64,000 bases of DNA from Diphasiastrum complanatum (taxonomy: Eukaryota > Streptophyta > Lycopodiopsida > Lycopodiales > Lycopodiaceae): NCBI GenBank assembly GCA_029204225.1, contig CM055092.1:22285669-22349668 (forward strand), given 5' to 3'. A program made the position numbers and the translations under genes. Numbering within the stretch: position 1 is the first letter of the stretch; every line of letters begins with the position of its first letter. Under the pieces are notes generated by a model. The model saw only the letters and a program-made list of their open reading frames with translations, was not told where the DNA came from and did no database searches. Positions 22,233 to 34,289 of the stretch are shown piece by piece.

Positions 22233-22536
22233 CATGGTCGCCTCGTCCTCGGGATCTACCCGAGATTCCAGCCTAAGTGCATTTCTTACTGAATTTGGGA
22301 AAACTGACAACCTAGACTACTTCCGCAATATATTTCGACCATATTTACATGGTTTCAAGACTGCACAACCCAATACTGAAGTATTTTATGAACATTATGT
22401 TAGATTCAGGGATATGCTCAGTATACCTGTTATCTCCATAGGTTTACTCTCTTACATGCATTATACTGATCTTGTCCATTTCTTCCCACTGTTCAGGCAT
22501 AGACTAGATAGAATGTTCACTAAATTGTCTGTTTAA
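22233..22536 (+). CDS. Small ORF of unknown function, divergent to the H3-like gene
   Basis: A frame of 100 residues starting MVASSSGSTRDSSLSAFLTE, about 230 bp downstream of a TATA-like sequence. It reads as a folded, helical, aromatic-rich sequence (DYFRNIFRPYLHGF, FYEHYVRFRDMLSIP, HFFPLFRHRLDRMF). I do not recognise the family. The open sequence continues in other frames to 23230, so this may be only the first part of a larger, frameshifted or spliced gene. Confidence 0.4.
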
Positions 22537-22547
22537 AGCACTTCAAT

Positions 22548-23230
22548 GTGTCCTTACTGCGACAGAAAATGTCGATTGTTGAATACCAAACTGATTTTGT
22601 ACTTTTTCTATTAGTTCAGATCTCGGATGATGAGGAAGTTTATGTTGTTAATCATCCTCAGTTCAATCATCCTTTAAGGATATTGGTTACTTCCTTATCG
22701 ACACCCCTGATAAGGATAGTGATTTTCTTGATGTAAATACTGATGTGCTTCGGGATTCTTTCATTGGCCAGAATATTACTACCGATGAATCAATCCCTAT
22801 AGATGAATCTAGATGTCTCTTCAATTTGCCAGTGTATTATATAAATGACGATGTACTTATTACCACAGCAGATTTGTGTCAGGTTTTTTACTATCGTGAG
22901 GATGAGGTGCTATGTTAATTATCCGGCACAATTTCTGAATTCTCCCACTTTGTAGATTTTGAAACAGATGACCATATCGCTAGAATCGATTATGATGTTG
23001 AGGATGGACTAATGACAGGTGAAGAATGCTTGACGAGGGCGTTATCCGATATTGTTGAGCATGGACGAGGCATACCATCTAATGAAGAATTCATGGCATT
23101 TCAATCCCAAACGGGCTTCCCTCTTCCATCATTAATGTATTTCACATATGATTCTTCTTCAGTAGGTGGTCATAATATTGATCATCCTGATCTGGTTGAT
23201 GCTGATGATGAAGAATGTGTAAGTGTTTAA
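22548..23230 (+). pseudogene. Frameshifted continuation of the preceding ORF (unknown)
   Basis: Successive acidic open stretches in different plus-strand frames: ISDDEEVYVVNHPQFNHPLR (from about 22620), then DKDSDFLDVNTDVLRDSF to CQVFYYREDEVLC (about 22708-22916), then MTGEECLTRALSDIVEHGRG to DADDEECVSV (23012-23230). Codon-like composition and similar character suggest one original protein broken by frameshifts. No domain recognised. Confidence 0.35.
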
Positions 23231-23655
23231 ACTTCCTTGTATTAGATTGTTCTTAACTACTGAATGTATTATTTTTTTTAAATTATTTTTTTATTGCAAG
23301 ATGCTCTCATAATTGATGACTTTGCTGCAAGACGAGGTGGTTACAAACAACATGCATCCTCGTTCTAGAGGGATAGTGGACTTAGCCACTATCTTAGGCA
23401 TTTTCGGAAGAATGAGATCTATATTGCTCATTCGAAGAGCACCTAACATGCCATACATCGGTACTTCGCACCTAACCATTACTATCTTGCTAGGGCTGAA
23501 GATACACTACCGCCAGAGAATTATATCCATGTTCGGGATAGAAAGATTTTTGGTCAGAATCATGCAGTAAGGCAGTCTATCTTCAAAATAGAAGTTCTAC
23601 CATTGCCATACCAAAGATAACACCTGAGGAAGCATTTACGAAGAAGAAGCCAAAG

Positions 23656-24399
23656 GTGAACCACTTGCGAATCTTTGGATGTAAGGCCTTTGTACACATT
23701 CCTAAGGAAGAGATCGTTTTAATTGCTTGTGTGTACTCGTCATGTGCATCCACACCAGGACAACTGGCTTCAGATAGACCAGATATATGCTATGTTGTTG
23801 GTATTGTAAGTCAGTTTATGGCATCACCTACGGAAACGCATTGGAAGGCAGCTAAGCACATTTTGTGTTATGTAAAAGGCACTTCAGATTATGGCTTGAT
23901 TTACAAGAAGCATGAGAGTTTACCTGAGTTGTGTGGTTATGTGGATGCGGATTGGAGAGGTGACTATGATGATTGTAGATCCACCACAGCGTATGTATTC
24001 CAGCTTTGTGGTTGTTGCTTTTCCTGGTCTAGTAAGAAGCAAAGTACAATTGCTCTATCCACCATAGAAGCAGAGTATAAGGCAATGTGTAGTGCAGCAC
24101 AAGAAGCTATATGGTTGAGACAAACCTTGGAAGAAGTTGGCATGAAGCAGAAAAATCCCACAACTTTACATAGCGACAGTCAGAGTGGCATTCAGCTAGC
24201 AAAGAATCAAGTGTTCCACGCGAGAACCAAATACATTGAGATTTAATATCACTTTATACGTGAGAGGCTGTTGAGTCGTGAAATTCATGTTGTTCATTGT
24301 AGTACGGAAGAACAACTAGTTGATATTTTCACTAAGCCACTTGTTGGAGAAAAGTTTGATAAGTTTAGATCAAATTTTTCTGTACTTAAAGTTTGTTGA
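23656..24399 (+). pseudogene. Ty1/copia pol relic: integrase end fused to RNase H
   Basis: It begins with the conserved copia segment NHLRIFGCKAFVHIPKEE, jumps by deletion over almost all of the reverse transcriptase to its last part (RPDICYVVGIVSQFMASPTE, HWKAAKHILCYVKGT), and continues into RNase H. RNase H motifs are GYVDADWRGD, SWSSKKQSTIALSTIEAEY, AIWLRQTLEEVG, LHSDSQSGIQLAKN and DIFTKPL. A TAA interrupts after TKYIEI at 24244. The frame ends KVC at 24399, just before the 3' LTR. It is the same family as the fragment at 33452. Confidence 0.9.
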
Positions 24400-24455
24400 C
24401 TTTAAAGCTATGTATATGACTGTATACAAAATAGACTCTACTTTAAGGAAGAGAG

Positions 24456-24710
24456 TTAGAATTAAAGTAGAATCATTGTGCTACTATAATGTGGGTCCTA
24501 TCAGTCGATAAGGATCAGTTGGCCTCACCACGAGGCAAGTCGATGGGACATGCGTCCCGCCAACGGCAACTAGGGTCATGCATGGGTTGCTTGAGTGAAC
24601 AACTATATGTACAGCGTAATTTCATTGTGAAATACAGTTGCTATCTTGATGTGGAGAGTGTTTTCTGTCTGTGTTATTGTGTAGCATGATCTGTGTTCCT
24701 ATTCGAAGCA
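24456..24710 (+). repeat. 3' LTR of the copia relic
   Basis: Follows the purine-rich AAGGAAGAGAG and begins TTAGAATTAAAGTAGAATC; ends ATTCGAAGCA. The same sequence, diverged, is at 34012-34267 behind an identical type of RNase H relic. It probably represents a short LTR of about 255 bp; the expected 5'-TG has been lost. Confidence 0.7.
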
Positions 24711-24799
24711 TATTATAAGTCTTGGGTCATGAAGATCCGCCGGTTTGCTGTTGTCTTGGTGTTTGTCTGTGATCGCAATCGTCTGTCTACGATGCCTTG

Positions 24800-25190
24800 A
24801 GGTCATGAAGGTCCTTTGTGGTCATGAGGAGAGAACCGTCGTGAACCATATTCATTGATTTTGCAGTGGCCTTCGGTCAGCCTTCTCATGGACTACCTTC
24901 GATTTGCTTCGTAGGTGACTGCAAGTTTCATCTTGCGGTGTCTTGGTGGTGTGGTGCAACTCATTGGCTTGGCCGTAGCTGACCGCATGCTGGTGCCTTG
25001 CGGTTCCTCGTGTTGACTCCTTTTGTTGGTCTTCGCATTGTGAGTCCTTGCGGAGCAGTGCGGTTGTGGTGGCCTTCATTGCTTTGCTTTGCGGTTGCCT
25101 TCGGTGCAGTTGTGTTTCTTTGGTCTTCGCTTATAACCAGAACGTTGACCTTGCGGTGCCTTATGGCTACGGTTGCGGTCGGTTTACTTC
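24800..25190. repeat. Degenerate repeats of a TTGCGGTGCCTTCGG-like motif
   Basis: Variants of TTGCGGT, GCCTTCGG and GTCTTGG recur every 30-60 bp up to the LTR starting at 25191. Similar GCGGTTGCGGTTG sequence appears beside the opposite LTR near 29.85 kb. Confidence 0.5.
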
Positions 25191-25725
25191 TGTCATGTAC
25201 TTTTAGTACATCCATGCTTATACATGCAAGATAATATCCAATGTAAGCTTTGTAGGCCCAAAAGGAGCTATTAGCCTTAAGAACAAGGCGGTTTTCTCTG
25301 TAGGCCCTTCAAAATAATAAGGATAATAGGCCAATAAGGGCCCAATGTAGTTTAAATAATACTTAACAAGGGCTAACTATCCCTCAAGATTTTGTTAAGT
25401 TAAGTTTAGTGAGAGCATTGTATATAACTAGGCAAGAGACATCAATTTGTGAATCTTTTGGCTCATTTGCAAGTGAGAGCTTCTTGCTTCCTCCTTGTGA
25501 ATGTGAGCCATAGGGATCTCCATCGTTAGGTCTCATGTGCCCTATCCACATGAATCCATGCTCCATGTTCATTGATTGTACTCTTCTTTCCTTTGCTAAT
25601 GTGATTCTATGGTGATCTACATGTTTCTAGCTTTCTATCGATATGTTATCATGATTGTCTTGTTTTCTTCTTGCTTTTGGCTTTACTTCGTTGTTATTGC
25701 TATTAGTTTGGGATTTGGCACATGA
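25191..25725 (+). repeat. LTR (plus orientation) with primer-binding site
   Basis: Begins TGTCATGTACTTTTAGTACA and ends near TTTGGCACATGA; TGGTATCAAAGC at 25733-25744 is the initiator-tRNA-Met primer-binding site, so this acts as a 5' LTR. It matches 30468-29930 in inverted orientation along its whole length (about 535 bp). Confidence 0.8.
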
Positions 25726-25744
25726 AATTTCCTGGTATCAAAGC

Positions 25745-26410
25745 ATAGATCTTAAATTCATTATGATTCTATGTGAAACTCATTAGATTTGATAAGTTTA
25801 TTGCATTTGTAGCTTTCTTTTTGCTAGTTTCTAACTTTGAATTTTTTAGGTCTGTTCAGATCAATTTTCGACATTCAATTATGTTTTTCATTTGTAATTT
25901 GATTCCATAGCTTTGTAGAGCTTTGTTTTAGCTTTCATTTTTTTACGAATTTGCAAGCATTTAGATAATATGTGCAAAAGTTATTGCAATTATTCCAAAA
26001 GCTATCAAAATAGGTGACTCGAATTTTCCTTTCACTCTGTTTAAATTTTTCAGATTTGATTTGAGTTTTTAATTCAATTTTTTTTACATATAATTTTAGA
26101 GCATTGTCTTAGCTTTAGTTTGATGTATATGGCAGGTTATTTGGATGAGTATCCAAAGGGTTATGACAATTCTTGATTCCTAGCTCTAGATTTGCTAGTT
26201 TCCTTTCTTCAAAATTTTCAGACATGTTCTGTGATTAATTTGACCTATCAAATCACATTAAATCATTGATCTGATAATATGACCTGATAAAGCTTGTTGT
26301 TAGCTTTTCAAAAGTACTAAGTTTTTATGATTTGGATCAATATTGAGGAAGTTATGATCAAATTGGTGTAGTTGGGTCAGATTTGTCAGAATTCTGAAAA
26401 TTTCTTTTGG
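25745..26410 (+). mobile_element. Retroelement leader, plus copy
   Basis: AT-rich untranslated leader following the LTR and primer site at 25191-25744. Shared, inverted, with about 29200-29900 (for example GTTTTTATGATTTGGATCAA versus its reverse counterpart near 29.3 kb). No gag follows in this copy; it dissolves into unrelated sequence after about 26.45 kb. Confidence 0.65.
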
Positions 26411-27218
26411 ATTTTTTTTCATGTGAGAGAGAATTACTTCATCTTGTTAATTTTGAAGTTTTGTTTCCCTTGCAAATTCTTTCAGCCTTTCATTTTAAAT
26501 CTACAAAAGAAAAAAAATCTGTGGTCAAACCAAACTTGCCGGTCAAACTCACACAAGCTGACCTTAGAACTCGCACAAGTTTCAAACTGGCACAAGAGAA
26601 ATTCGCAGAAACTCACAAACTTGCATGCCTGGCGCCCTATGCTTACGGAGACCTGCCACCTTGAAACTCGCACAAGGACTCCATAAAGCCTAGCCGAAGG
26701 GGAAGCGGTATTCCTGGGTTTCAAAAAACCGCTTTCAATTGTTATGGCTGCTGCTCAGAGGCTGATGCGCCCTACCATCGCTCCACAATTTTACAGCTAA
26801 AAAAAAACCGCTTTCAACAGAGATAATTCCAGGGTTTTATCACTTCAAACCCTTGCTTGCTGCAAAAAGCAAGTTTTTGCACAGTTTTTTTGAGGTTTTC
26901 CTTGTGCCTTGTGGCTCTCAGTCAGTCTGAAGTCGCCCTACTGTAAGTAGAAATCTGCTTCAATTTGGTGCGAAAGCAGGTGCTCCCGGTTCCGGTTTGC
27001 ATTGGAATACTATGGCCTGCTAATGCAAAGAGAGATGCCTCTTAGTAATTCCCATAGAAGGTTGAGGAACAGTTTAAGCACACATAAGAAAGGAGAGCTA
27101 TCTTTTTGGTCCACTACCTCCTTGCAAGTTGGCCGATTTCTGTACCTATTTCCAAGTTCCAGCTATCTCTAGGCACTGAGGTCTGTCAAAGAAGTGTTGG
27201 GGAAACCACATGATTGGG
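26411..27218. other. No gene recognised
   Basis: Mixed low-complexity sequence between two opposed retroelement copies. Repeated ACTCGCACAAG-like stretches (26.55-26.68 kb) are visible but not interpretable. Confidence 0.3.
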
Positions 27219-28549
27219 TTACTGGAAGCTCGATTCAAACCTTAACCTCGATTCAAATTGGGAATTACATTTATGTTGCCGATCCTGTGTACACTCCATA
27301 GCACTGCATAAATGTTGATTGGCCATTTCTTGTGACTTCAACGGGAAATCAAGAGCTATTGATGAAGTTGGTTGACCCATTTGCTGAATGGGCTTTTCCA
27401 TTGTTGATAATTGTTCTTCTTCGTCACTTTGCACTTCCAATTCATTTGTTAGTGATGTTGAATAATTACCTTTATCGTTGTTTTGCACTTCTAATTCATT
27501 CATTGATGATGATGAAAATTTATCTTTATTATCGTTTCGCACTTCCAATTCATTCTCTGATGATGATTCACCACAATCACTTGGCCTATTATTTTTTCAC
27601 ATTCTTGGATTAACATTTTTTCTCACTTGAACTATAGGTGCTTTGCCATGATCCTTCAAATTTTGTAACCGCATTATCATAATATGGATATTTAGCAATT
27701 GGCATATCTCCAAAGTGCACCCCAATGGTGTCAAGAACTATGTCACAGCTTCACGTTGACTTTGGTTCAGTTCATGTTCTATGGTACGAACATGAGACAC
27801 ATGAGACACAAGCTCTTATTTCAAGCTTCAAGCCTAAAATATAGTGCAATGTAAATTGCTCTATTGAATAACCATAAATGCTCATTATTCAACAATAGAC
27901 ATATGTTGGGTAGAATGCCATGCTTGACCATTTGCACATTCAAATTCTTCGATGCACTTTTGTACAAAGATTGGTCATTTATCAGTGGTAATATGAGGTT
28001 CTTCACACTACATCCAATATTGCCACCATATTTTTGCAGATCCATCAATGTATGTTTCTGCAAATTGAATATTGTCATGGTCATTGCTTGGATGTGCCTG
28101 AAAATACTTGTCAAAGTTGTCCAACCATATTCTCACATCCATGTGAGCAATTCTACCATGAAACTTGTGAGAGACATGTCTCTGCACCCTCATTGTTTCC
28201 ACCATAGGTTGGGAACGCTGGTCCATATAAGGATATTGGTAGTTATGACATTCTAATTGACGTGAATTTAGTTGCTCATTGTCATTGTCACTGCTATAAG
28301 CACCACCACTCAAATTTTGTTGACTCATCTGGTAAGCTTGTTGATCATCATATCATCAAAATGTTTTTTGCTTTGTTCTATACATTCTCCATATGACACA
28401 TGTTGTCTGCACTGACTAGATTCGCTAGCGTTGTGCTCATAATACCGATCTTCAAAGTCATAGTTAGATTGATCCTCGTATTCAGAGTCACTGTCATCTA
28501 CGTACTCAAAATCGAAATCAACATCCATCTTGAAAACTGAAGGACCCAT
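27219..28549 (-). pseudogene. Ty3/gypsy-like gag relic
   Basis: The minus-strand frame from 28549 begins with an acidic region (FDFEYVDDSDSEYED). A frameshift near 28325 leads to the gag signature VRIWLDNFDKYFQAH and DGSAKIWWQYW. At 27548-27219 a further frame holds three imperfect NELEVQ-type acidic repeats. The strand and position fit the LTR at 30468-29930, which would be this element's 5' LTR, with about 1.4 kb of leader between. Confidence 0.65.
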
Positions 28550-29199
28550 AGGTTATGGTATACTAAGATGTCTTTTATGTGCAATGGACTTTGATAAGTA
28601 GCCTAAATGCTCTTTTTCCACCCACTTAAAACTCAGAGTTCTACGATGAGTGAAAATAAAAATGGCAAAAACATGTAGATCATATGAAACCGAGCACTTT
28701 TGCTTTTTACAGCATTGAATTACGAGCTCAAACGGAGATGATATGAAGATTTGAAGATATGTAATAAAATATAGAGATTTCAACTTAGAAAAAGGGGTCT
28801 TGAAAAGAAAACTTTTAACATAATAATTAAAAATTTTCAATAGCTTCACAATGTCAGGCTTGTCGTTTTCATCACTTTTCGTTTTAACTGCAGTGAAATC
28901 AGATCTCAAACGAGAAAGTTATAGTGGTTCCAAAAACAAGAAGAGAAGGAATAAATTGCGCCTTAGAATTGGGTAAATGAAATAAAATAGAGAAGTTATG
29001 AGTTTGTAGACTTGATATCGGATTCAAGTGCAAACAAAGTATTAGAACAAGTCCAGAGCAACAACCACACTCAAAAGCAATATTGCAAAAAAAAAAATTA
29101 ATTTTTTTTTTTTAAAATGATGTAAAAAGACTTGCGAGCCTTTTAAAATGAAGAAAATGAAAACAATTTACAGCAAAAAGAAATTTCAAAATTGAAACT

Positions 29200-29929
29200 T
29201 TGAAGTGCTTCTCTCCCACCAAGAAATACAAAGGAAAATTCTAGAATTTTGGCAAATCTTACCCAACTTCACTAACTTGATCACAACTCTCTTAATATTG
29301 ATCCAAACTATAAAAACTCAGTACTTCTAAAAAGCTAAGAACAAGTCTATTAGGCTATAGAATCAAATCAATAATTGAAGTTGGTTTGGAAGGTCAAATT
29401 TACAATAGAACAGGTCTAAAATTTTTGAACGAAGAAAACTAGTAAAACTAGAACTAGAAATCAAGATTTGTCATAAGTTTTTGAATTCTAATCCCAATGA
29501 CCTGCCATATGGATCAGACTAAGACAATGCTCTAAAGGCTTTTTAAAGCAACTAGGATGAAAGACTCAAATAAAATTTGAAAAATTTAAACAAAGTGATA
29601 ACTAATTTGTAATCACCTATTTTGACAGCTTTTGGGAAAATTGCAATAACTTTTGCATCCCATACCCAAAATGCTTGAAAATTGGTGCAAATTAAAGCTA
29701 AAACAAATATCTAGAAGGACATATAGTCAAATTAGAAATCAAATGAGGAAACATGAAGTTTTTACCCACAAAGCATTGCTATCTTATGAACCAAAACTTG
29801 CAGAAATACACTGAAACTGCCCACAGACAAAAATTGTAAACAACCGCAACCGCAATGCTAACGGTTTCAACGAAGGCAACCACAAGCAATCGCAATGCTC
29901 AAGCCTATGGTCCATTATGAAGTCGAAGT
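29200..29929 (-). mobile_element. Retroelement leader, minus copy
   Basis: Inverted counterpart of 25745-26410, lying between the minus-strand LTR and gag. The expected primer-binding site directly after the LTR is replaced by other sequence (CAACTTCGACTTCATAATGG), indicating rearrangement. Confidence 0.6.
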
Positions 29930-30468
29930 TGTCATGTGCCAAATCCCAAACTAATAGCAATAACAATGAAGTAAAGCTAAAAGCAAGAAGAGAACAAGAC
30001 AATCATGATAGCATATCAATAGAAAGCTAGAAACATGTAGATCACCATAGAATCACATTAGCAATGGAAAGAAGAGTACAATTAATGAACATGGAGCATG
30101 GATTCACATGGATAGAGCACATGATACATAACAATGGAGAACCCTATGGCTCACATTCACAAGGAGGAAGCAAGAAGCTCTCACTTGCAAATGAGCCAAA
30201 AGGTTCACAAATTGATGTCTCTTGCCTAGTTATAGACAATGCTCTCACTTAACTTAACTTAACAATCTTGAGGGATAGTTAGCCCTTGTTAAAGACTATT
30301 TAAACTACATTGGGCCCTTATTGGCCTGTTATCCTTATTAATTACTTTGAAGGACCTAAAGAGGGAACCACCTTGTTCTTAAGGCTAATAGCTACTTTTG
30401 GGCCTACAAAGCTTACATTGGATATTATCTTGCATGTATAAGCATGGATGTACTAAAAGTACATGACA
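29930..30468 (-). repeat. LTR (minus orientation)
   Basis: On the minus strand it begins TGTCATGTACTTTTAGTACA directly after a polypurine tract GTAGGGGGAG (about 30470-30480), so it is also a 3' LTR for the material at 30.5-33.3 kb. It ends near GGCACATGACA. It thus joins two retroelement bodies in tandem on the minus strand. Confidence 0.8.
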
Positions 30469-30480
30469 CTCCCCCTACAT

Positions 30481-31100
30481 AGACATTTTTGTCCTCAAAA
30501 ATGAGGACGCTTGTCTGATCAGCTTGATCGCCTTGGTTAGGTAGTCATGATTGAGGATTTGTCATCCAAAAAATTATTGCCTCGTTACAAATCCAAAGTT
30601 GTTGAATTGAATCTATTTTGCTAGCTTCAAATTTTTATCATTGTTCCCATGAAGGCAAAATGATGGTCAAAGAAGAGGTTGATGAAGCACCATTTTGCTT
30701 GTTGGAAATCAATCTGTATGGAATGGACAGAGTGTATCACGGCAATATCCTCTTTTGTCTGCTTCCTTGACATCATGCCAACTCGGATGCTTATCCAATT
30801 CCCTTGAATTCTTGCTTATGTCTTGCATCCGGTTCTTCTGTCGTAACTGCCAATCCATGTTGTTTGACCAATTTGACGAAGGACATTACAATTCTGTCAT
30901 AATTGTTGTTCATATATAAATGCTCCATATGAAATAGTTGGCATGAATATTGACACTCTGTCATACGATGAAGCATATCTCTGGACATACTATTAACCAA
31001 AATATATTTCTTCAAATATGGTCAATACCTCATTCATAGGTGGTTGTGAATAATTGGCTTGATTGACCTCAAAAATTGACTCTCGTTTTGAGATTTAAAA
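30481..31100 (-). repeat. 3'-terminal retroelement sequence, related to 35.1-35.7 kb
   Basis: The minus-strand sequence just upstream of the polypurine tract (TTTGAGGACAAAAATGTCTA) is the typical end of plant gypsy elements. A diverged copy lies at about 35060-35700. Confidence 0.55.
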
Positions 31101-31358
31101 TTTGCAGCTACCCGTTAAAATTGTTGAAGCACCAAATTCAAATAGTGAAAGTACATTAAAAAGTTGAACTGGGGAGTTGATATTTCGATTGTTCCAAATA
31201 ACCATTGATGAACAATCATTGTTGACATTACTCAATAAAAGATTCATCAAGTTAGTATCCACTGAGCAATGCAAACTTCTCCAAAGAAACTGATACAAAT
31301 TGCTGGCATATTTTAAAGTCAGTTTTCAATAGAGTTTTGGTTGACTGAGAGAACATTC

Positions 31359-33236
31359 TCAATCATTATTCACGTCCATACATTCTGGATAAGCGCATGA
31401 ATTAGATATTGGCAATTGAGTTCTAGAGAATCCATAGGAATAGGGTTCTCCAACTGAAGTCACTTGAAGATCTTGTAAAATGGATCTATGAGGTGTTGAA
31501 CAATAATTTAGAGTATTGATACAAATTGGATTTATATGGAATAATGAAATCTCTTCATTGTAGATAATATCCTTATTTAATACCTCATACTCCATTAGAT
31601 TGTTTTCGAAAATGAAAATATTCTCAAAAGCTCCCAAATCAAATTGAATTGGTTCGCAGGTCAGATCTTTTAAATAGCCACTCAATTCCAAGCCATGGAA
31701 TATCAGTGCCATATAGTCCTCATTCTGAGGCATTGATGTAGGTCAAGTTCCGCGAGACTTTGATGGTTGAAATGAAACTCAAAAGGATGTTCAATTAACT
31801 TCACATCCTGATTTGAATCTTGACTTTCGTCTAATCTTGATTTTCACCATCTGTTGTTGCAACTTGATCCGAATCTTGAATTAGACTTTTGTTGCCTGCA
31901 ACTGTATTTGGATCTGGGACTTGACTTTCATTGTCGCTTTGCTCATCTAACTCATTGCCCTCGCTTCGCTCATCTACTTCGTCGTTATCACTTTGCTCAT
32001 CAGAATCATTGATGGGATCATCTTCATCCTCATAAGTTTCTTCTCTTTCATTCACATGCGGTTGTTGATCCACTGATGCTTTAGGGTATACACTCACTTT
32101 CTGAATTTGCATCTTCATTTTCTCAAACCACCTGGATTGTTCTTCTTTCCTTTCAACTTCCAGCTTAAGCCTTTGTTCTCGTTGCTCGTACTTTAAAGCA
32201 AATTCCATAGTTTCTCTTAATCAAAACCAAGGCTGGAGAGAAGTAGTTTGTAGATAATTTTCTACAATGCTTCGATATTGTGGTCGTAAACCATACATGT
32301 AGCATTGTACAAGATAAAATTTTCCATAATCAAATAATGGAACCATCTGCTGAAATTCTTGATTATACTTAGCAACTATAGTTAGTTGGTTCAAAGAACA
32401 CCATTGGATGAAGTTGGATCAATTGAAGACCTGTCTACAAACTATTTTGAAATTTAACCAGTCCTTAGGAAGAAAGTCGTGAACGATATTCCACCATGAC
32501 TAAACACATCCTTGCAAAACTTGATGAAGCAAATATAATCATACTAATTCACCAATACATCCGCTATAATAGAAGTTATAATCCAAATCCTCTAGCCAAT
32601 TGTCTACATTAATAAAGTGAATGCTTCCATCAAAGTTAGGACTAACATATTCAGACAGTCATTGATTGTAACAATAAGGAGTCCGCTGAGCAGTGACTTT
32701 CCACCATTCATTGATATGGTTTGTAGATAGATGTTCTAGAGCAAGTGCACGATCCATTATATCGCATAACTCCATAAAACTAGCGACATGAAAGGATTTG
32801 GAGAGATTTAGTTGAAGCACATTTTCTATAGGCATTTGAAGAAAATATACATAGAAGTCCAACATTTTCTATACTCGAATTTTGTCTTCCGAACCAATGC
32901 CAATAATTGTTTATTAAATAGTTCTACGAGAGATTCAAATGATTTCACATAGAAATACTATCAATGCAAGCAATTTTGAATTGACTCCAAAGCTTTGTTT
33001 AGAATGTGCTTGAGTATCCCACCATGCTCGAACTTGTCCTTGAAAATGAAGCAAAGTAGATTTATTCTCTTCAGAATAATGGTGAGGACGAAGTGGACCT
33101 CCAATTTAGTTGACCAATTTTCAATACTGATTGAATTTGGTTGTCCATCAAAAGTAGGGTCATAATGTGGGATTTCAAATTGCATTTCGCCGATAGATGG
33201 AAGTTGAATGTTTTTACTATAACAGCAATCCATCAT
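31359..33236 (-). pseudogene. Gag-like relic of a second minus-strand retroelement
   Basis: Broken frames on the minus strand. First, 33236-32961 has IPHYDPTFDGQPNSISIENW, the conserved start of plant gypsy gag. Next, 32865-32659 has VASFMELCDIMDRALALEHL, the gag C-terminal part. Then 32208-31831 is a charged coiled-coil stretch followed by D/E-rich repeats (DDPINDSDEQSDNDEVDERS). Last, 31733-31359 is an unassigned frame. No pol is left between this and the LTR at 30468. Confidence 0.6.
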
Positions 33237-33451
33237 TAGTGGCTAATAAAGACTTGTGGACTATGAATTCACCGACTTGAAAATTTATTCCAAAAGATAT
33301 TATACAGACTGGTAAAATTCTCTTCTCCATCCACTTAAAATTTTGAGTCCTCGAAGAATGAAGTGGTTGTCAATGGAAAATGTAACAAACTGAAATGAGC
33401 TAGCACTTATGTTCAAATTTCCACTACGAACAATTTTGCTTTTTATAGCGT

Positions 33452-33955
33452 TTGATTTACAAGAAGCATAAGGGTTTACTTGAGTTATGTGGCTATGTGG
33501 ATGCGGATTGGGGAGGTGACCATGATGATCGTAGATCCATCATAGGGTATGTATTCCAGCTTTGTGGTAGTTGTTTTTTCTGGTCTAGTAAGAAGCAAAG
33601 TACAATTGCTCTATTCACCACAGAAGTAGAGTATAAGGCAATGTGTAATGCAGCACAAAAAGCTATCTGGTTGAGACAAATCTTGGAAGAAGTTGGCGTG
33701 AAACAGAAAAATCCCACAACTATACATAGTGACAGTCAGAGTGGCATTCAGCTAGCAAAGAATCCAGTGTTCCATGCGAGAACCAAACACATTGAGATTC
33801 AGTATCACTTTATACATGAGAGGCTGTTGAGTCATGAAATTCATGTTGTTCATTGCAGTACAGAAGAACAACTAGCTGATATTTTCACTAAGCCACTTGT
33901 TAAAGAAAAATCTGAGAAGTTTAGATCCGAACTTTCTGTACTTAAAGTTTGTTGA
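33452..33955 (+). pseudogene. Ty1/copia RNase H fragment
   Basis: 167 residues: MIYKKHKGLLELCGYVDADW, GGDHDDRRSIIGYVFQLCG, SKKQSTIAL, HSDSQSGIQLAKNPVFHART, HCSTEEQLADIFTKPLVKEK, ending SVLKVC. Unlike its relative at 23656, it has no in-frame stop in this portion, but everything upstream of RNase H is missing. It is embedded in minus-strand gypsy-like sequence on both sides. Confidence 0.9.
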
Positions 33956-34011
33956 CTTTAAAGCAATGTATATGACTGTATAAAGAGTAGTCTCTACTTT
34001 AAGGGAGAGAG

Positions 34012-34267
34012 TTAGAATTAAAGTAGAATCACTGTGTTACTGTACTGTGGGTCCTATCAATCGATAAGGATCAATTGGCCTCGCCGAGTCGACGGGACAC
34101 GCGTCCCACCAATGGCAACCTAGGTCATGCATGGGTTGCCTGAGTGAAGAACTATATGTATAGTGTAATTTCATTTTGAGAAATACAGTTGCTATGTGAG
34201 CTTGTTGTGGAGAGTGTTTTTCTATTTGTGTTACCATGTAGCATGATCTGTGTTCCTGTTCGAAGCA
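34012..34267 (+). repeat. 3' LTR of the second copia relic
   Basis: Begins TTAGAATTAAAGTAGAATC after AAGGGAGAGAG and ends GTTCGAAGCA, matching 24456-24710. Confidence 0.7.
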
Positions 34268-34289
34268 AATTCTAAGTCTGACCCTCACC

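Noticed and set aside
22233-22536. Possible MCM-helicase N-terminal similarity
   Set aside because: A vague hydrophobic pattern only; no zinc ribbon, Walker motifs or other MCM signature in the continuation.
20678-23230. Giant-virus insertion as the source of the histone-like gene and neighbour
   Set aside because: Viral histones are known, but I see no viral hallmark gene (capsid, polymerase, packaging ATPase) nearby and the surroundings are plant retroelements. It stays only as a hypothesis for a database search.
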